From assembly GCA_958295955.1 (NCBI GenBank), contig OY282420.1, forward strand, positions 4,168,435-4,232,434: a stretch of 64,000 nucleotides of DNA, written 5' to 3'. The stretch is from an uncultured Bryobacterales bacterium. GTDB taxonomy: Bacteria > Acidobacteriota > Terriglobia > Bryobacterales > UBA6623. Shown here in pieces: positions 34,962 through 43,320 of this stretch (position 1 is its first letter; each line of letters begins with the position of its first letter). The translations under genes and the position numbers were made by a program. Under the pieces are notes generated by a model, which was not told the origin of the DNA, did no database searches, and was given only the letters and a program-made list of their open reading frames with translations.

Positions 34962-37330
34962 GGCGCCGGGCGCGGGCCGCCGCCTTGCCGGCGGTGCAGC
35001 GCTTCCGCGATGAGCGCCATAAACTCGGCCGGTTTGTCGATTTGCAACTCGATTTCGAGTGCGTACAGCGGCTGCGCGAAGCCGCGCGGCGGGTCGAGAT
35101 TCATCAGGTCTTTGGAGGTGGCGACCCATGCGTCGGCGCGGACCGCGGCCGCTGCCTCCGCGAGGCGCTTGCGGTCGGCGGGGGTGTAGCGGTGGTGGTC
35201 GGGGAAGACGCGCCAGGCGGCGATTTCGTATTCCAGGGCGGTGAGTTGGCGCCGGAAGGCGTCGGGGTTGCCGATCCCGCAAAACGCCAGGACGCGCTTG
35301 CCGCGCAGGCTGTCGAGCGGGAGCTCGCGCCGGTCTTCGGCATGGACGAGGCGCGATGCCGTTGTCCGCGAATGGAAAATCGGCGCGGAAGCGTTCCAAC
35401 GGCGGATTGCGTCCGCGAGGGCGCCGTAGCCGCGTCCGGGTTCGGCGCGGGTGAGCAGAATGACATCGGCGCGCCGCAAGCCGCGCAGGGGCTCGCGCAG
35501 CCGGCCCAGCGGCAGCAGGCAGTCGCCGAGCAACGGCCGGGAGGCGTCGATCAGCAGGATGTCGAGATCGCGGGCCAGACGCAGGTGTTGAAAGCCGTCG
35601 TCAAGCACGAAAGCGTCGGCCTCGGCCAGGAGCCGGGTCCCGACGGCGAAGCGGTCCGCGCCCACGCCGATGACGGCGTGGGGCGCCGTGCGCCGGAAAC
35701 GGGCGGCGAGCAGCGCCGGTTCGTCGCCGATGCTGCGCGGCTCGATCTTCCCGCCGCCGGGGCGGACGATGCGCGCGGCGGCGGGGCGGTCGCGCCCATA
35801 GCCGCGGGTCAGCACGGCGGCATGGATGCCGGCCTCGGCGAGACGTTCGACGAGCCAGGCGGCGGCGGGGGTTTTGCCTACCCCTCCCGCGGTCAGATTG
35901 CCGATGGAGAGCACCGGCGCGGGCAGGCGGCGCGCTTTGCGGACGCCCTTTGCGTAAAGGTAGAGCCGCAGCCTGCTTGCCAGTCCCCACAGCATGGCCG
36001 GAATGCGCAGCGCGAGTTGCCGTCCGCAGCGCGGCGGGCTGCGCGGGAGCGCGCGCTGGAACAGCGTTTCCGCTTCTGCGGCGCCGCGGGCCGACGCGCC
36101 GCGCTTCGACCGGGCGAGACGGAAGGCGTTTTCGCCGACGGCTCTGCGCTCCGCGGGGTCGTCCAGCAGCCGCAGCAGAACCGCGGTCAACTCTTCCACC
36201 GAATCGACTTGCAGCAGTCCGCCGGCCGCCAGCAGATCGTCGGCGATCCGGCGGAAGTTTTGCATCGCCGGCCCGACGATGACGGGCCGCTTGGCCAAGG
36301 CCGGTTCGAGGACGTTGTGGCCGCCCCAGCCGTTGAGCGATCCGCCCATGAAAACGACATCGGCGAGGGGGTACAGGCCGGCGAGCTCGCCCAGGGTATC
36401 GAGCAGCAGAACCGCCGGCAAATCGGGGGGCGCCGCGGCGTCGAGCTTCGAGCGGCGCACGAGCGGCAAGCCGTCGAAGGCGCGCGCCGCTTCGTCGAAG
36501 CGCTGCGGGTGGCGCGGCGCCACGACGAAGAGCGCGCGCCGCCGGCCGGCCGCCGCTGCGCGGAACGTCCGCGCCAGCAATTCCTCCTCGCCTTCGCGGG
36601 TGCTGCCCGCGACCACGACGGGGCCGGGCGCGGCGTTTTGGAAAAACGACGCCAGATCGTCGGCGATACCGGCTTTGGGGGGGGGGAAGTCGTACTTGAC
36701 GTTGCCGCCGACCTGCGTTCTCTCGGGCGGCGCGCCGGCCGCCAGAAATCTTTGCCGGTCGGCTTCGCTTTGCGTCAGGATGGCGCCGGCGCGGCGCAGG
36801 ATCGGCGCGAAGAACGGGCGCAGGCGGGCGTAGCGCGGCGCCGAGCGGTCGGACATGCGTCCGTTCAGCAGCAGCGTTTCCGCGCCGAAGCGCTCGGCCT
36901 GCAGAAAATAGTTGGGCCAGATTTCCGTCTCGACGACGATCAGCAGCCGCGGGCGCAAGGCGCGGAACGCGCGGGCTACGCACCAGGGAAATTCCAGCGG
37001 CGCGGCGAACACGGCGTCGGCCAAGCCGGCGAGCTTTTGCCCGGCGAGCTTGCGCCCGGAGGCGGTGGACGTACTGACGTAAAGCGGCGACGCGGGAAAG
37101 CGTTCGCGCAGCCGGCGCAGCAGCGGAACGGCGGACAAAACTTCGCCGACCGAAACCGCGTGTAACCAGATCGAGTCGGCAGGGGTCTGATTCGTTAGGC
37201 CGCCGAGATAACCGAGCCTCTCCGCGAGATCGCGCCGGGGTTGCCCCTTCGCCCGGCTGCGCAGCAGCCAGTAGGGAACCGCAACCGGCGCGAGCAACGT
37301 GAGAACGAGGTTGTAAAAGAAGAAGAACAA
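34958..37330 (-). CDS. waaA/lpxK: Fused Kdo transferase and lipid A 4'-kinase (WaaA-LpxK)
   Basis: One reading frame encodes two consecutive lipid A enzymes. Residues 1 to about 410 are WaaA (KdtA), which adds Kdo to lipid IVA: 'SIWLHAVSVGEVLSAVPLL', 'VVETEIWPNYF', 'GSLNGWGGHNVLEPAL'. Residues about 430 to 790 are LpxK, which phosphorylates the disaccharide 4' position: 'GNLTAGGVGKTPAAAWLVER' with the P-loop near residue 482, 'LTRGYGRD', 'LDDGFQHLRLARDLDI'. No stop or frameshift separates them. A hydrophobic N-terminal anchor (FFFFYNLVLTLLAPVAVPYW) fits WaaA. The start is unsure: no ATG exists; TTG at 37330 avoids overlap with the divergent gene at 37359, while a TTG at 37453 would overlap it by 95 bases. 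Lpx enzymes act at the inner membrane. Confidence 0.88.
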   Translation of the reverse strand: MFFFFYNLVLTLLAPVAVPYWLLRSRAKGQPRRDLAERLGYLGGLTNQTPADSIWLHAVSVGEVLSAVPLLRRLRERFPASPLYVSTSTASGRKLAGQKLAGLADAVFAAPLEFPWCVARAFRALRPRLLIVVETEIWPNYFLQAERFGAETLLLNGRMSDRSAPRYARLRPFFAPILRRAGAILTQSEADRQRFLAAGAPPERTQVGGNVKYDFPPPKAGIADDLASFFQNAAPGPVVVAGSTREGEEELLARTFRAAAAGRRRALFVVAPRHPQRFDEAARAFDGLPLVRRSKLDAAAPPDLPAVLLLDTLGELAGLYPLADVVFMGGSLNGWGGHNVLEPALAKRPVIVGPAMQNFRRIADDLLAAGGLLQVDSVEELTAVLLRLLDDPAERRAVGENAFRLARSKRGASARGAAEAETLFQRALPRSPPRCGRQLALRIPAMLWGLASRLRLYLYAKGVRKARRLPAPVLSIGNLTAGGVGKTPAAAWLVERLAEAGIHAAVLTRGYGRDRPAAARIVRPGGGKIEPRSIGDEPALLAARFRRTAPHAVIGVGADRFAVGTRLLAEADAFVLDDGFQHLRLARDLDILLIDASRPLLGDCLLPLGRLREPLRGLRRADVILLTRAEPGRGYGALADAIRRWNASAPIFHSRTTASRLVHAEDRRELPLDSLRGKRVLAFCGIGNPDAFRRQLTALEYEIAAWRVFPDHHRYTPADRKRLAEAAAAVRADAWVATSKDLMNLDPPRGFAQPLYALEIELQIDKPAEFMALIAEALHRRQGGGPRPAP

Positions 37331-37358
37331 GCGGGGGCGGCCAAGCGTCTTAAGTATT

Positions 37359-38000
37359 ATGGCAACATCGTTTTTTCGATCTTTCGTAGGGCTGTCTCTG
37401 CTGCTCGGACTGCCGCTCGGGGCTTTTGCGGCGGACGACGGCTTCAAGGCCAAGACGGCGGACCGCTATCCGGGGAAGCAGTCACAGGGCGACCTGATTG
37501 CCGCGGTCAAGCCGTTCTACTCGGAAAAGGATCAAAAGAGAGCGTTCGGCAAGACGCGGCCCTACAAACACGGCGTAATGCCGCTGCTGCTGGTGCTGAC
37601 CAATACCGGACTGCATCCCTACGACCTGAAGAATCTCAAGGTTCGCTTCATCACCGCCGGCCGCGAGGGTCTGGAGCCGATCGGCGGCGAGGACCTGGCT
37701 TATTTCAACCCCAAGGGCCACCAGCCCAGGCAGCGCAACATTCCCGGCATTCCGGCGGGCATTCCCGGGCTGAGCCGAGCGCGCGTGAAGAAGGGGCCGC
37801 TGGCGCGGTTCGAGATCACGGACAGGGAGTTTCGAGCGCCCGTGCTGACTCCCGAGAGCACGGCGGGCGGGTTTTTCTACTATTGGACCGGCACGGAAGA
37901 GCCGTTGGCCGGGGCTTCGGCCTATATTTCCGGCATCGTCGATCTGACTACCGGCCGGGAGTTGTTTTATTTCGAGATTCCGCTCGACCGCTACCGCTGA
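37359..38000 (+). CDS. Secreted protein of unknown function
   Basis: A 213-residue protein I do not recognise. It has a clear signal peptide (FVGLSLLLGLPLGAFAADD) and a mature part with predicted beta structure ('GVMPLLLVLTNTGLHPYDL', 'LARFEITDREFRAP', 'GGFFYYWTGTEEPLAGAS'). The phrase 'LLLVLTNTGLHPYDLKNLKV' resembles the way Ig-like or DUF4352-type domains describe extracellular beta sandwiches, but that is only a resemblance. The start ATG lies 28 bases from the chosen start of waaA-lpxK on the other strand, leaving little promoter space. No Shine-Dalgarno is obvious. Probably periplasmic or outer-membrane associated. Confidence 0.75.
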   Translation: MATSFFRSFVGLSLLLGLPLGAFAADDGFKAKTADRYPGKQSQGDLIAAVKPFYSEKDQKRAFGKTRPYKHGVMPLLLVLTNTGLHPYDLKNLKVRFITAGREGLEPIGGEDLAYFNPKGHQPRQRNIPGIPAGIPGLSRARVKKGPLARFEITDREFRAPVLTPESTAGGFFYYWTGTEEPLAGASAYISGIVDLTTGRELFYFEIPLDRYR

Positions 38001-38176
38001 GGCCGCGGCGCGGGGCGGCAGGCAGGTCGATCGACATCCCCGTGGACGCTGTTATGCGGCCAGGCGTCCCAACTCAACCGCCCGCGCGCATGCCGCCCAA
38101 TCCTAGGTAATCCCAGCTAATCCCATTTATCCTGCAGTGGTCCCAAAGCGGGCGGCCTCGCGCATTCGGGCTGTAG

Positions 38177-39748
38177 ATGAAAGCGGAAGAATTGGAAGGG
38201 CGGCGGCTGCGCTTGCAGGCCGAGTTGGATGCCGCCAAGGATCAGGCGGAGCGGAATCGGCTGGGTCAGTTCGCGACGCCGACAGGGCTTGCCCGCGACA
38301 TGCTGCGCTATGCCGGGACGCATCTCGGCGAAAGTACGCGCGTTCGTTTCCTCGATCCGGCGATTGGCTCCGGCTCGTTCTATGCGGCGCTGCTGCGCGT
38401 GTTTGCGCAAAGTAAAATAGCCGGCGCCGTCGGCTATGAGATCGACCCGCATTACGGTACGCCGGCGTCCGCATTGTGGGGGCGGACGGGACTGGACGTT
38501 CGTTCGGGAGACTTTACGCGGGCCGCGCCGCCGGCGGAGCGGGAAAAGTTCAACCTGTTGATCTGCAATCCGCCCTATGTGCGGCATCATCACATCGGGG
38601 GCGGCGAGAAGCAGCGGCTCAAGGTTCGAGCGCGGGAAGCCGGCGGTGTCGAAATCAACGGGTTGTCGGGCCTGTATTGCTATTTTCTAACTCTGTGCCA
38701 CGCATGGATGGCGGACGGCGGGTTGGCCGGTTGGCTGATCCCAAGCGAGTTCATGGACGTGAACTACGGCGCGTCGGTGAAGCGCTATCTGCTCGACAAG
38801 GTTACGCTGCTGCGCATTCACCGGTTCAACCCGAACGAGGTGCAGTTCGGCGATGCGCTTGTGTCGTCGGCCGTCGTCTGGTTCCGCAAGGAAAAACCGC
38901 CGCGGGATTACGAAGCCCGGTTTACCTACGGCGGCTCGTTGCAGCAGCCGGAGCTCGACCGAGCGATGCCGGCCGCGGCGCTGCGCCGGACTGCGAAATG
39001 GACAAGATATCCGGCCAAGGCCGACCATGAAGCGGCGGATGCTCCGCTTCTGGGCGATCTCTTCACGATCAAGCGCGGCCTGGTGACGGGCAGCAACGAC
39101 TTTTTCATTCTGCCGGCCGAAGAAATCGAGCGCCGCGGGCTGCCGATGGAGTGGTTCCGACCGATTTTGCCCAGCCCGCGTTATCTGCCCGCAAACGAGG
39201 CGCCGGCCGACGGCAAGGGGAACCCCGTGCTGGAGCGGCGCCTGTTCCTGTTGGATTGCCGTTTGAAAGAAGACGAGATCGAGCGCCGGCATCCGCGACT
39301 GTGGGCCTATCTTGAGGAAGGGAAGGCGCGGGGCGTAGCCGAACGGTATCTCTGCCGGCATAGGACGCCGTGGTACGCGCCCGAAAACCGGGCGCCGGCG
39401 CCGTTCCTGTGTACCTACCTCGGGCGCGGAGACAAGAAAAACGGGAAGCCGTTCCGCTTCATTCTCAACGACTCGCAAGCAACGGCCGCGAATGTTTACT
39501 TGATGCTCTACCCGAAGCCGCCGCTCGCTCGCGTTTTGCAAGGGAATCCGCATCTGAAAAGGCAGGTCTGGGCGCTCCTGAACGCTATATCCCCGGCGGC
39601 GATGCTGGGCGAGGGAAGGGTTTACGGCGGCGGGCTGCACAAGCTGGAGCCGCGGGAGTTGGGCAACGTTCCCGCGGCGGCGATTGCGGAATTGCTGCCG
39701 GGGGCGCGGCCGCGGCGGGCAGAGCAGGGAGAACTGTTCGCCGCGTAG
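38177..39748 (+). CDS. Solitary gamma-class DNA adenine methyltransferase (TaqI/Eco57I-like)
   Basis: A 523-residue N6-adenine methylase with motifs in the gamma order: GQFATP at 30-35 (motif X), 'LDPAIGSGSFYAALL' at 59-73 (motif I) and catalytic NPPY near residue 130 ('LICNPPYVRHHHIGGG'). The C-terminal half ('GDLFTIKRGLVTGSNDFFIL', 'FLCTYLGRGDKKNGKPFRFI') is a recognition region; the tail ends 'EQGELFAA' as in many Eco57I/PstI-type methylases. Such enzymes usually sit beside a nuclease gene, but the next gene (39811, opposite strand) is an esterase and the previous one a secreted protein, so this is an orphan or has lost its partner. The upstream gap (38001-38176) holds a short TAATCCCA repeat and nothing else I can name. 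Confidence 0.87.
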   Translation: MKAEELEGRRLRLQAELDAAKDQAERNRLGQFATPTGLARDMLRYAGTHLGESTRVRFLDPAIGSGSFYAALLRVFAQSKIAGAVGYEIDPHYGTPASALWGRTGLDVRSGDFTRAAPPAEREKFNLLICNPPYVRHHHIGGGEKQRLKVRAREAGGVEINGLSGLYCYFLTLCHAWMADGGLAGWLIPSEFMDVNYGASVKRYLLDKVTLLRIHRFNPNEVQFGDALVSSAVVWFRKEKPPRDYEARFTYGGSLQQPELDRAMPAAALRRTAKWTRYPAKADHEAADAPLLGDLFTIKRGLVTGSNDFFILPAEEIERRGLPMEWFRPILPSPRYLPANEAPADGKGNPVLERRLFLLDCRLKEDEIERRHPRLWAYLEEGKARGVAERYLCRHRTPWYAPENRAPAPFLCTYLGRGDKKNGKPFRFILNDSQATAANVYLMLYPKPPLARVLQGNPHLKRQVWALLNAISPAAMLGEGRVYGGGLHKLEPRELGNVPAAAIAELLPGARPRRAEQGELFAA

Positions 39749-39810
39749 GTTATGTCAAGAGTCCGGCCGACGGCGCTGCGCCGAAGAGCGGGCGGCGCGG
39801 TCGAGGCTTT

Positions 39811-40623
39811 TCATTTTCGGGCGGCGAGCGATTGGGCGAAGAGCCACTGCAGCATCTCAGGTTCTTCGTCGCAGCGGTCGCTGCTGCATCGCGTGCCGCC
39901 GTTGCCGCCGCCGAGAATCATCTTTGCGGCGACGCCGTGGCCGTCGCCGGCCCAGGTCGTCAGCTTCATGTTCCCTCTCAGTCGTTCCATCTCGGCGAAA
40001 AGTTTCTGTTCGCGCTCGTAAGGGCAGACCTTGTCGTTGTCCCCGTGAAAGGCCCATATCGGAACGTCCTTGATCAGCGATGCATCGATGAACTCTTCGT
40101 CCACGGGCCGGCCGGTCCCGGCCGAGGGCGCCGCAGCGGCGAAGTAACCGGGATCGAGTTGTATGAGGATATACGTCCCATGTCCCCCCATGGAGTGCCC
40201 GAGGATGTAGATCCTGTCCCTATCGGCGGAGGGCAACGCCGCAACGACCGTTTTGATCTTCTCGAGGTGCGCGGCGTCCCATAGACGAGTTGTCTGCGGG
40301 GCGAGCACGTAGCTCGGGTATGCTGAGCGCGTCGGCTCTTCGGTAAGAAGCTTGTTCCAGACGCGCAGTTGCTTGCGGTTATCCGTCCCTCTGCCGCCGC
40401 CGCCGTGCAGGGAAACGATGACCGGGTAAAGTTTGCTTGCATCGAAACCGTAGGGACTCATGAGACGGTACGGCATTTCGTCGCCGGCGTGGGGCTCGTA
40501 GAGACGAACCCAGTTTTCCGGATCCTCTTTTTCGACGACTTGGGCATTGGCGCATGCGGCGACCGCCAATAGCAAGACTGCCGAAGCGAGCCGGCGAGGC
40601 GTATGTATGGCCAAAGTGTTCAT
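39811..40623 (-). CDS. Secreted alpha/beta-hydrolase (esterase/peptidase-like)
   Basis: A 270-residue exported hydrolase. The N terminus 'LASAVLLLAVAACANAQ' can be read as a Sec or lipoprotein signal. The catalytic triad is visible: nucleophile Ser in GHSMGGHG, Asp in 'AFHGDNDKVCP' and His in 'AGDGHGVAAK'. 'VIVSLHGGGGRGTDN' provides the oxyanion region. The layout resembles prolyl-oligopeptidase-family and feruloyl/PHB-depolymerase-type esterases; substrate cannot be set. The ATG at 40621-40623 has a strong GGAGGAAAC upstream. It is the last gene of a minus-strand run from 44268 that also contains two esterases and an ADP-ribosylglycohydrolase-like lipoprotein. Confidence 0.85.
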   Translation of the reverse strand: MNTLAIHTPRRLASAVLLLAVAACANAQVVEKEDPENWVRLYEPHAGDEMPYRLMSPYGFDASKLYPVIVSLHGGGGRGTDNRKQLRVWNKLLTEEPTRSAYPSYVLAPQTTRLWDAAHLEKIKTVVAALPSADRDRIYILGHSMGGHGTYILIQLDPGYFAAAAPSAGTGRPVDEEFIDASLIKDVPIWAFHGDNDKVCPYEREQKLFAEMERLRGNMKLTTWAGDGHGVAAKMILGGGNGGTRCSSDRCDEEPEMLQWLFAQSLAARK

Positions 40624-40654
40624 GTTTCCTCCAAATCGAGGCCGTGTTGCTTCT

Positions 40655-42235
40655 CTAGCGGAAGACGATCAGGTTCTCGAGCCTCACGTCGTTCCCTTGG
40701 CTGCCTTGCGGCGCTTCGCCCCGCACCACGAGCCGAATCACGTGTTCGCCCGCGGGTAGCCCGAATGCATGCCATACCGCTTCGCTGTTGCGGTAATGGT
40801 CTCCGTCCGAGTAAACGTCGATCGTGCGGTGAAGCTCGCCGTCGAGGTGGACATCGGCCATGCCGCCGTTCGCCATGTACGGGCCCGAGAGAATGACGCC
40901 GGTTCCCTCGAAAGCAACCTCCGCCTCCGCGCCCTCGGTTCCGGCCGTGCGCCCGACGTAGGTTCGGCGGCGCTGCTTCGCCTCGGTGCGCTGCCAAGCT
41001 CCCTTGAACTTCCACCTCGCGTCTTCGATGGGAATCTCTTCGGCCGGTGAACCGTAGTCGTCCCATAGCTCCAGTTGCGCCGGCAGCGGCTCTTGCCTCT
41101 TGATGAGCAGGCGGTCGCCCGCGAGCCGCCCGCCGTTGCGCTCGACCAGGGCGATGGCGCGCTTGCGGGTGCTTTCAACGATCGTCTTGAAGGTGAAGTC
41201 GGTGTAGCTGAACTTCTTGTCTTCGATGGCGGGGATGCCCGACTTCCACTGCTCGGGAATCGCCTCGTAACCGAGCATGACTCCGAGGATTCCGCCGGCG
41301 CTGGCCGGGTTGCAATCGGAATCCTGGCCGCCGCGCATGGCGACAACCATTGTCTTGGCGAAATCGCGCTCGCCGTAGAGCAGGCCCAGGGCAATGTAGG
41401 CGCCGTTCAGTTTGGCGTCGATGTTGAACGGCTCGATGGAGCCCTTGGGGCAGGCTTCGCGCTTGTTCCATTTTTCTTCGAGCAGGCTCCAGACGGCGGT
41501 CCAATCGTCCGGATGCCGCTCGCGCCAGGTAAGGGTGTCGGCGATGACCTGCGCATACGGGCTCTCGGCGGGGAGGGCGGCGAGACCGGCCCGCACGACC
41601 GCTTCGGGATCGGATTCGAAGAACGCGGCAGAATACATGGCGGACGCAAACATGCCGCCGTAGATGCCGTCGCCGTGGTTCATCACGCGGCCGACGCGCC
41701 AACAGATGTCGTTCGATGCCTGCGGCAGACCGGGCGCCATCAGCCCGATGAAGTCGGCCTCGATCTGGAAGTCGATGTCGTTCGCGTGGGCGTTGTATTC
41801 GGGCGTGCCCGAAAGCGTTGCGGGCACGCCGCGGCGCAGGGCGCGGCGCGCGGCCAGGTTCGCGTGCCAGAGGCGGTAGCCGGACTCCCTGAACATCGCG
41901 CCGAAGTCTTCCGTTGTGGCGTCGAGGCCCTTCTCGTCGAGCACGGCCGCGAAGGTCATGTCCACGTAAAGGTCGTCGTTGTCGAGGGCGCTGGCGACGC
42001 GGTCGGGCGTCCATTCGGGCAGCCTGTCCTCCGGGATGATTTGGTTGTTGAAGCGGAACTCGGTCGGCAGGCCGTAGCTGACGCCGATCATCTGGCCGGC
42101 CCAGCCGCCTGCGATGCGGTCGTCGAGCTCGGCGAGTGGGATGGCGTCGAGACCTGCGGGCGTGGACGAACAGCCGAGTAAGGCGCTGCCGAGCAGGACG
42201 GCTACGGCGCTGCGCTGGATGAGGGGGGTTGCCAT
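40655..42235 (-). CDS. ADP-ribosylglycohydrolase-family lipoprotein with C-terminal beta domain
   Basis: A 526-residue protein. The N terminus 'VAVLLGSALLGCSSTP' is a lipoprotein signal. The body is an ADP-ribosylglycohydrolase fold: 'RIAGGWAGQMIGVSYGLPTE' at the start, 'DNDDLYVDMTFAAVLDEKG' and the metal-site motif 'GGQDSDCNPASAGGILGVML'. The last 120 residues ('FEGTGVILSGPYMANGG', 'HVIRLVVRGEAP') look like a carbohydrate-binding-type beta sandwich. Cytoplasmic family members remove ADP-ribose from proteins; exported forms in Planctomycetes and Acidobacteria probably act on other glycosidic substrates, which is an inference. AAGGAGAACC lies before the ATG. Same strand and close spacing with the neighbouring hydrolases. 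Confidence 0.85.
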   Translation of the reverse strand: MATPLIQRSAVAVLLGSALLGCSSTPAGLDAIPLAELDDRIAGGWAGQMIGVSYGLPTEFRFNNQIIPEDRLPEWTPDRVASALDNDDLYVDMTFAAVLDEKGLDATTEDFGAMFRESGYRLWHANLAARRALRRGVPATLSGTPEYNAHANDIDFQIEADFIGLMAPGLPQASNDICWRVGRVMNHGDGIYGGMFASAMYSAAFFESDPEAVVRAGLAALPAESPYAQVIADTLTWRERHPDDWTAVWSLLEEKWNKREACPKGSIEPFNIDAKLNGAYIALGLLYGERDFAKTMVVAMRGGQDSDCNPASAGGILGVMLGYEAIPEQWKSGIPAIEDKKFSYTDFTFKTIVESTRKRAIALVERNGGRLAGDRLLIKRQEPLPAQLELWDDYGSPAEEIPIEDARWKFKGAWQRTEAKQRRRTYVGRTAGTEGAEAEVAFEGTGVILSGPYMANGGMADVHLDGELHRTIDVYSDGDHYRNSEAVWHAFGLPAGEHVIRLVVRGEAPQGSQGNDVRLENLIVFR

Positions 42236-42321
42236 ATTGCGGTTCTCCTTGCGACCGTACGGTCTCGCTTCAAATCTTACCGCGCCGGCGTGGCGCCGGC
42301 GGAAATCCCCAAGCGGGTCGG

Positions 42322-43281
42322 TCAGTGCTTGCCGAACTTCCGAATGAAAAAGTCGGCCGCCGAGTCGTAAGTCGAGTCCGCGCCGGGATAGTGCAGGTCG
42401 GCCTCGACGCCGACAGCGTCCAGTTTCTTCTTCAGTGCGATTCCAAAGGTCACATGGTGGACTTTCCAGGCTGTTGCGCGGTCGCCTTCGGGAACAGGAT
42501 CTCCCGGAGCCATGCCGTAACTCATGAAAGTGGGAGGGTCGTCAGCCGACACCAGCGAAATCACCGAGATCTTTTTGGCGATGGCGGCCTGTTTGGCGCG
42601 GTCGTTGCCGCCAAAGATTTCGGCTGGATCGCGATGAACCTCGTCGTAGCCCGGAAGGTTCTTCAGCCACCAATCGAAATCGTTCGTGATCTGACCGCGA
42701 AGCGGCGCTACGTAGGCTATCCGAGTCGACTCGCGCGCAATGGGATCGCTGCTTGACGGGTCCGCCTGGTCGTCGTGGTAGGCCAACCACATGCATAGTT
42801 GAGCGCCCGCGGAGCCGCCGAACGCGCCGACCTGGTTCTTGTCGAAGTTCCACTCCTTGGCCTTCGACCGCAAGGTCTGCAATGCTCTTTGGGCGTCATG
42901 ATGGGCCGCCGGCAGCGGCGCTTGTCCGGCGAGGCGATAGTTGATCGCAGCAACGGAGATGCCGGCGTTCAAGAGTTGCTTCAGAGTCTCTTGGTTAACC
43001 GTACTCTTGTCGCCTCTCGTGAAACCGCCGCCGTGGATATAGAGCGTCAAAGGCGTCGGTGAAGACGACTCGGCTTTGTAGAAGTCCAACACGTGCCGCT
43101 CATGATCGCCATAGGCGAAATCGGCGACCGTGGGCTGCACTCGAGGCGCCGGGCTGCGTTGTCCGCTCTGGGCGGCTGCAGGCGATGCGGCCAGGGAGAT
43201 ACCGCAGACGAACGCGGCGAGACGAACGAATGCGCCGGCCGTTGCGCTTGTTCTCTTTTCAATGCTACTGGTTTTCTTCAA
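42322..43281 (-). CDS. Secreted alpha/beta-hydrolase (HSL/BD-FAE-like esterase)
   Basis: A 319-residue exported esterase. Signal peptide 'LAAFVCGISLAASPAAAQS'; oxyanion motif HGGGF ('LTLYIHGGGFTRGDK'); nucleophile Ser in GGSAGAQ. The acid and histidine are less sure: the final His could be in 'VEADLHYPGADS'. The start is TTG at 43281 with GAGG eight bases upstream; no ATG fits better. It is related to the next two hydrolases (43321 and 44429) in its N-terminal half ('VLDFYKAE' versus 'HLDLYVPE') and they may be paralogues. The stop of the upstream hydrolase is 40 bases away, consistent with one transcript. Substrate unknown, possibly acylated plant or algal polysaccharide. Confidence 0.83.
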   Translation of the reverse strand: MKKTSSIEKRTSATAGAFVRLAAFVCGISLAASPAAAQSGQRSPAPRVQPTVADFAYGDHERHVLDFYKAESSSPTPLTLYIHGGGFTRGDKSTVNQETLKQLLNAGISVAAINYRLAGQAPLPAAHHDAQRALQTLRSKAKEWNFDKNQVGAFGGSAGAQLCMWLAYHDDQADPSSSDPIARESTRIAYVAPLRGQITNDFDWWLKNLPGYDEVHRDPAEIFGGNDRAKQAAIAKKISVISLVSADDPPTFMSYGMAPGDPVPEGDRATAWKVHHVTFGIALKKKLDAVGVEADLHYPGADSTYDSAADFFIRKFGKH

Positions 43282-43320
43282 AATCCGCCTCGCTGCCTGC
43301 GTGACTTTTGCTGCGGACTG

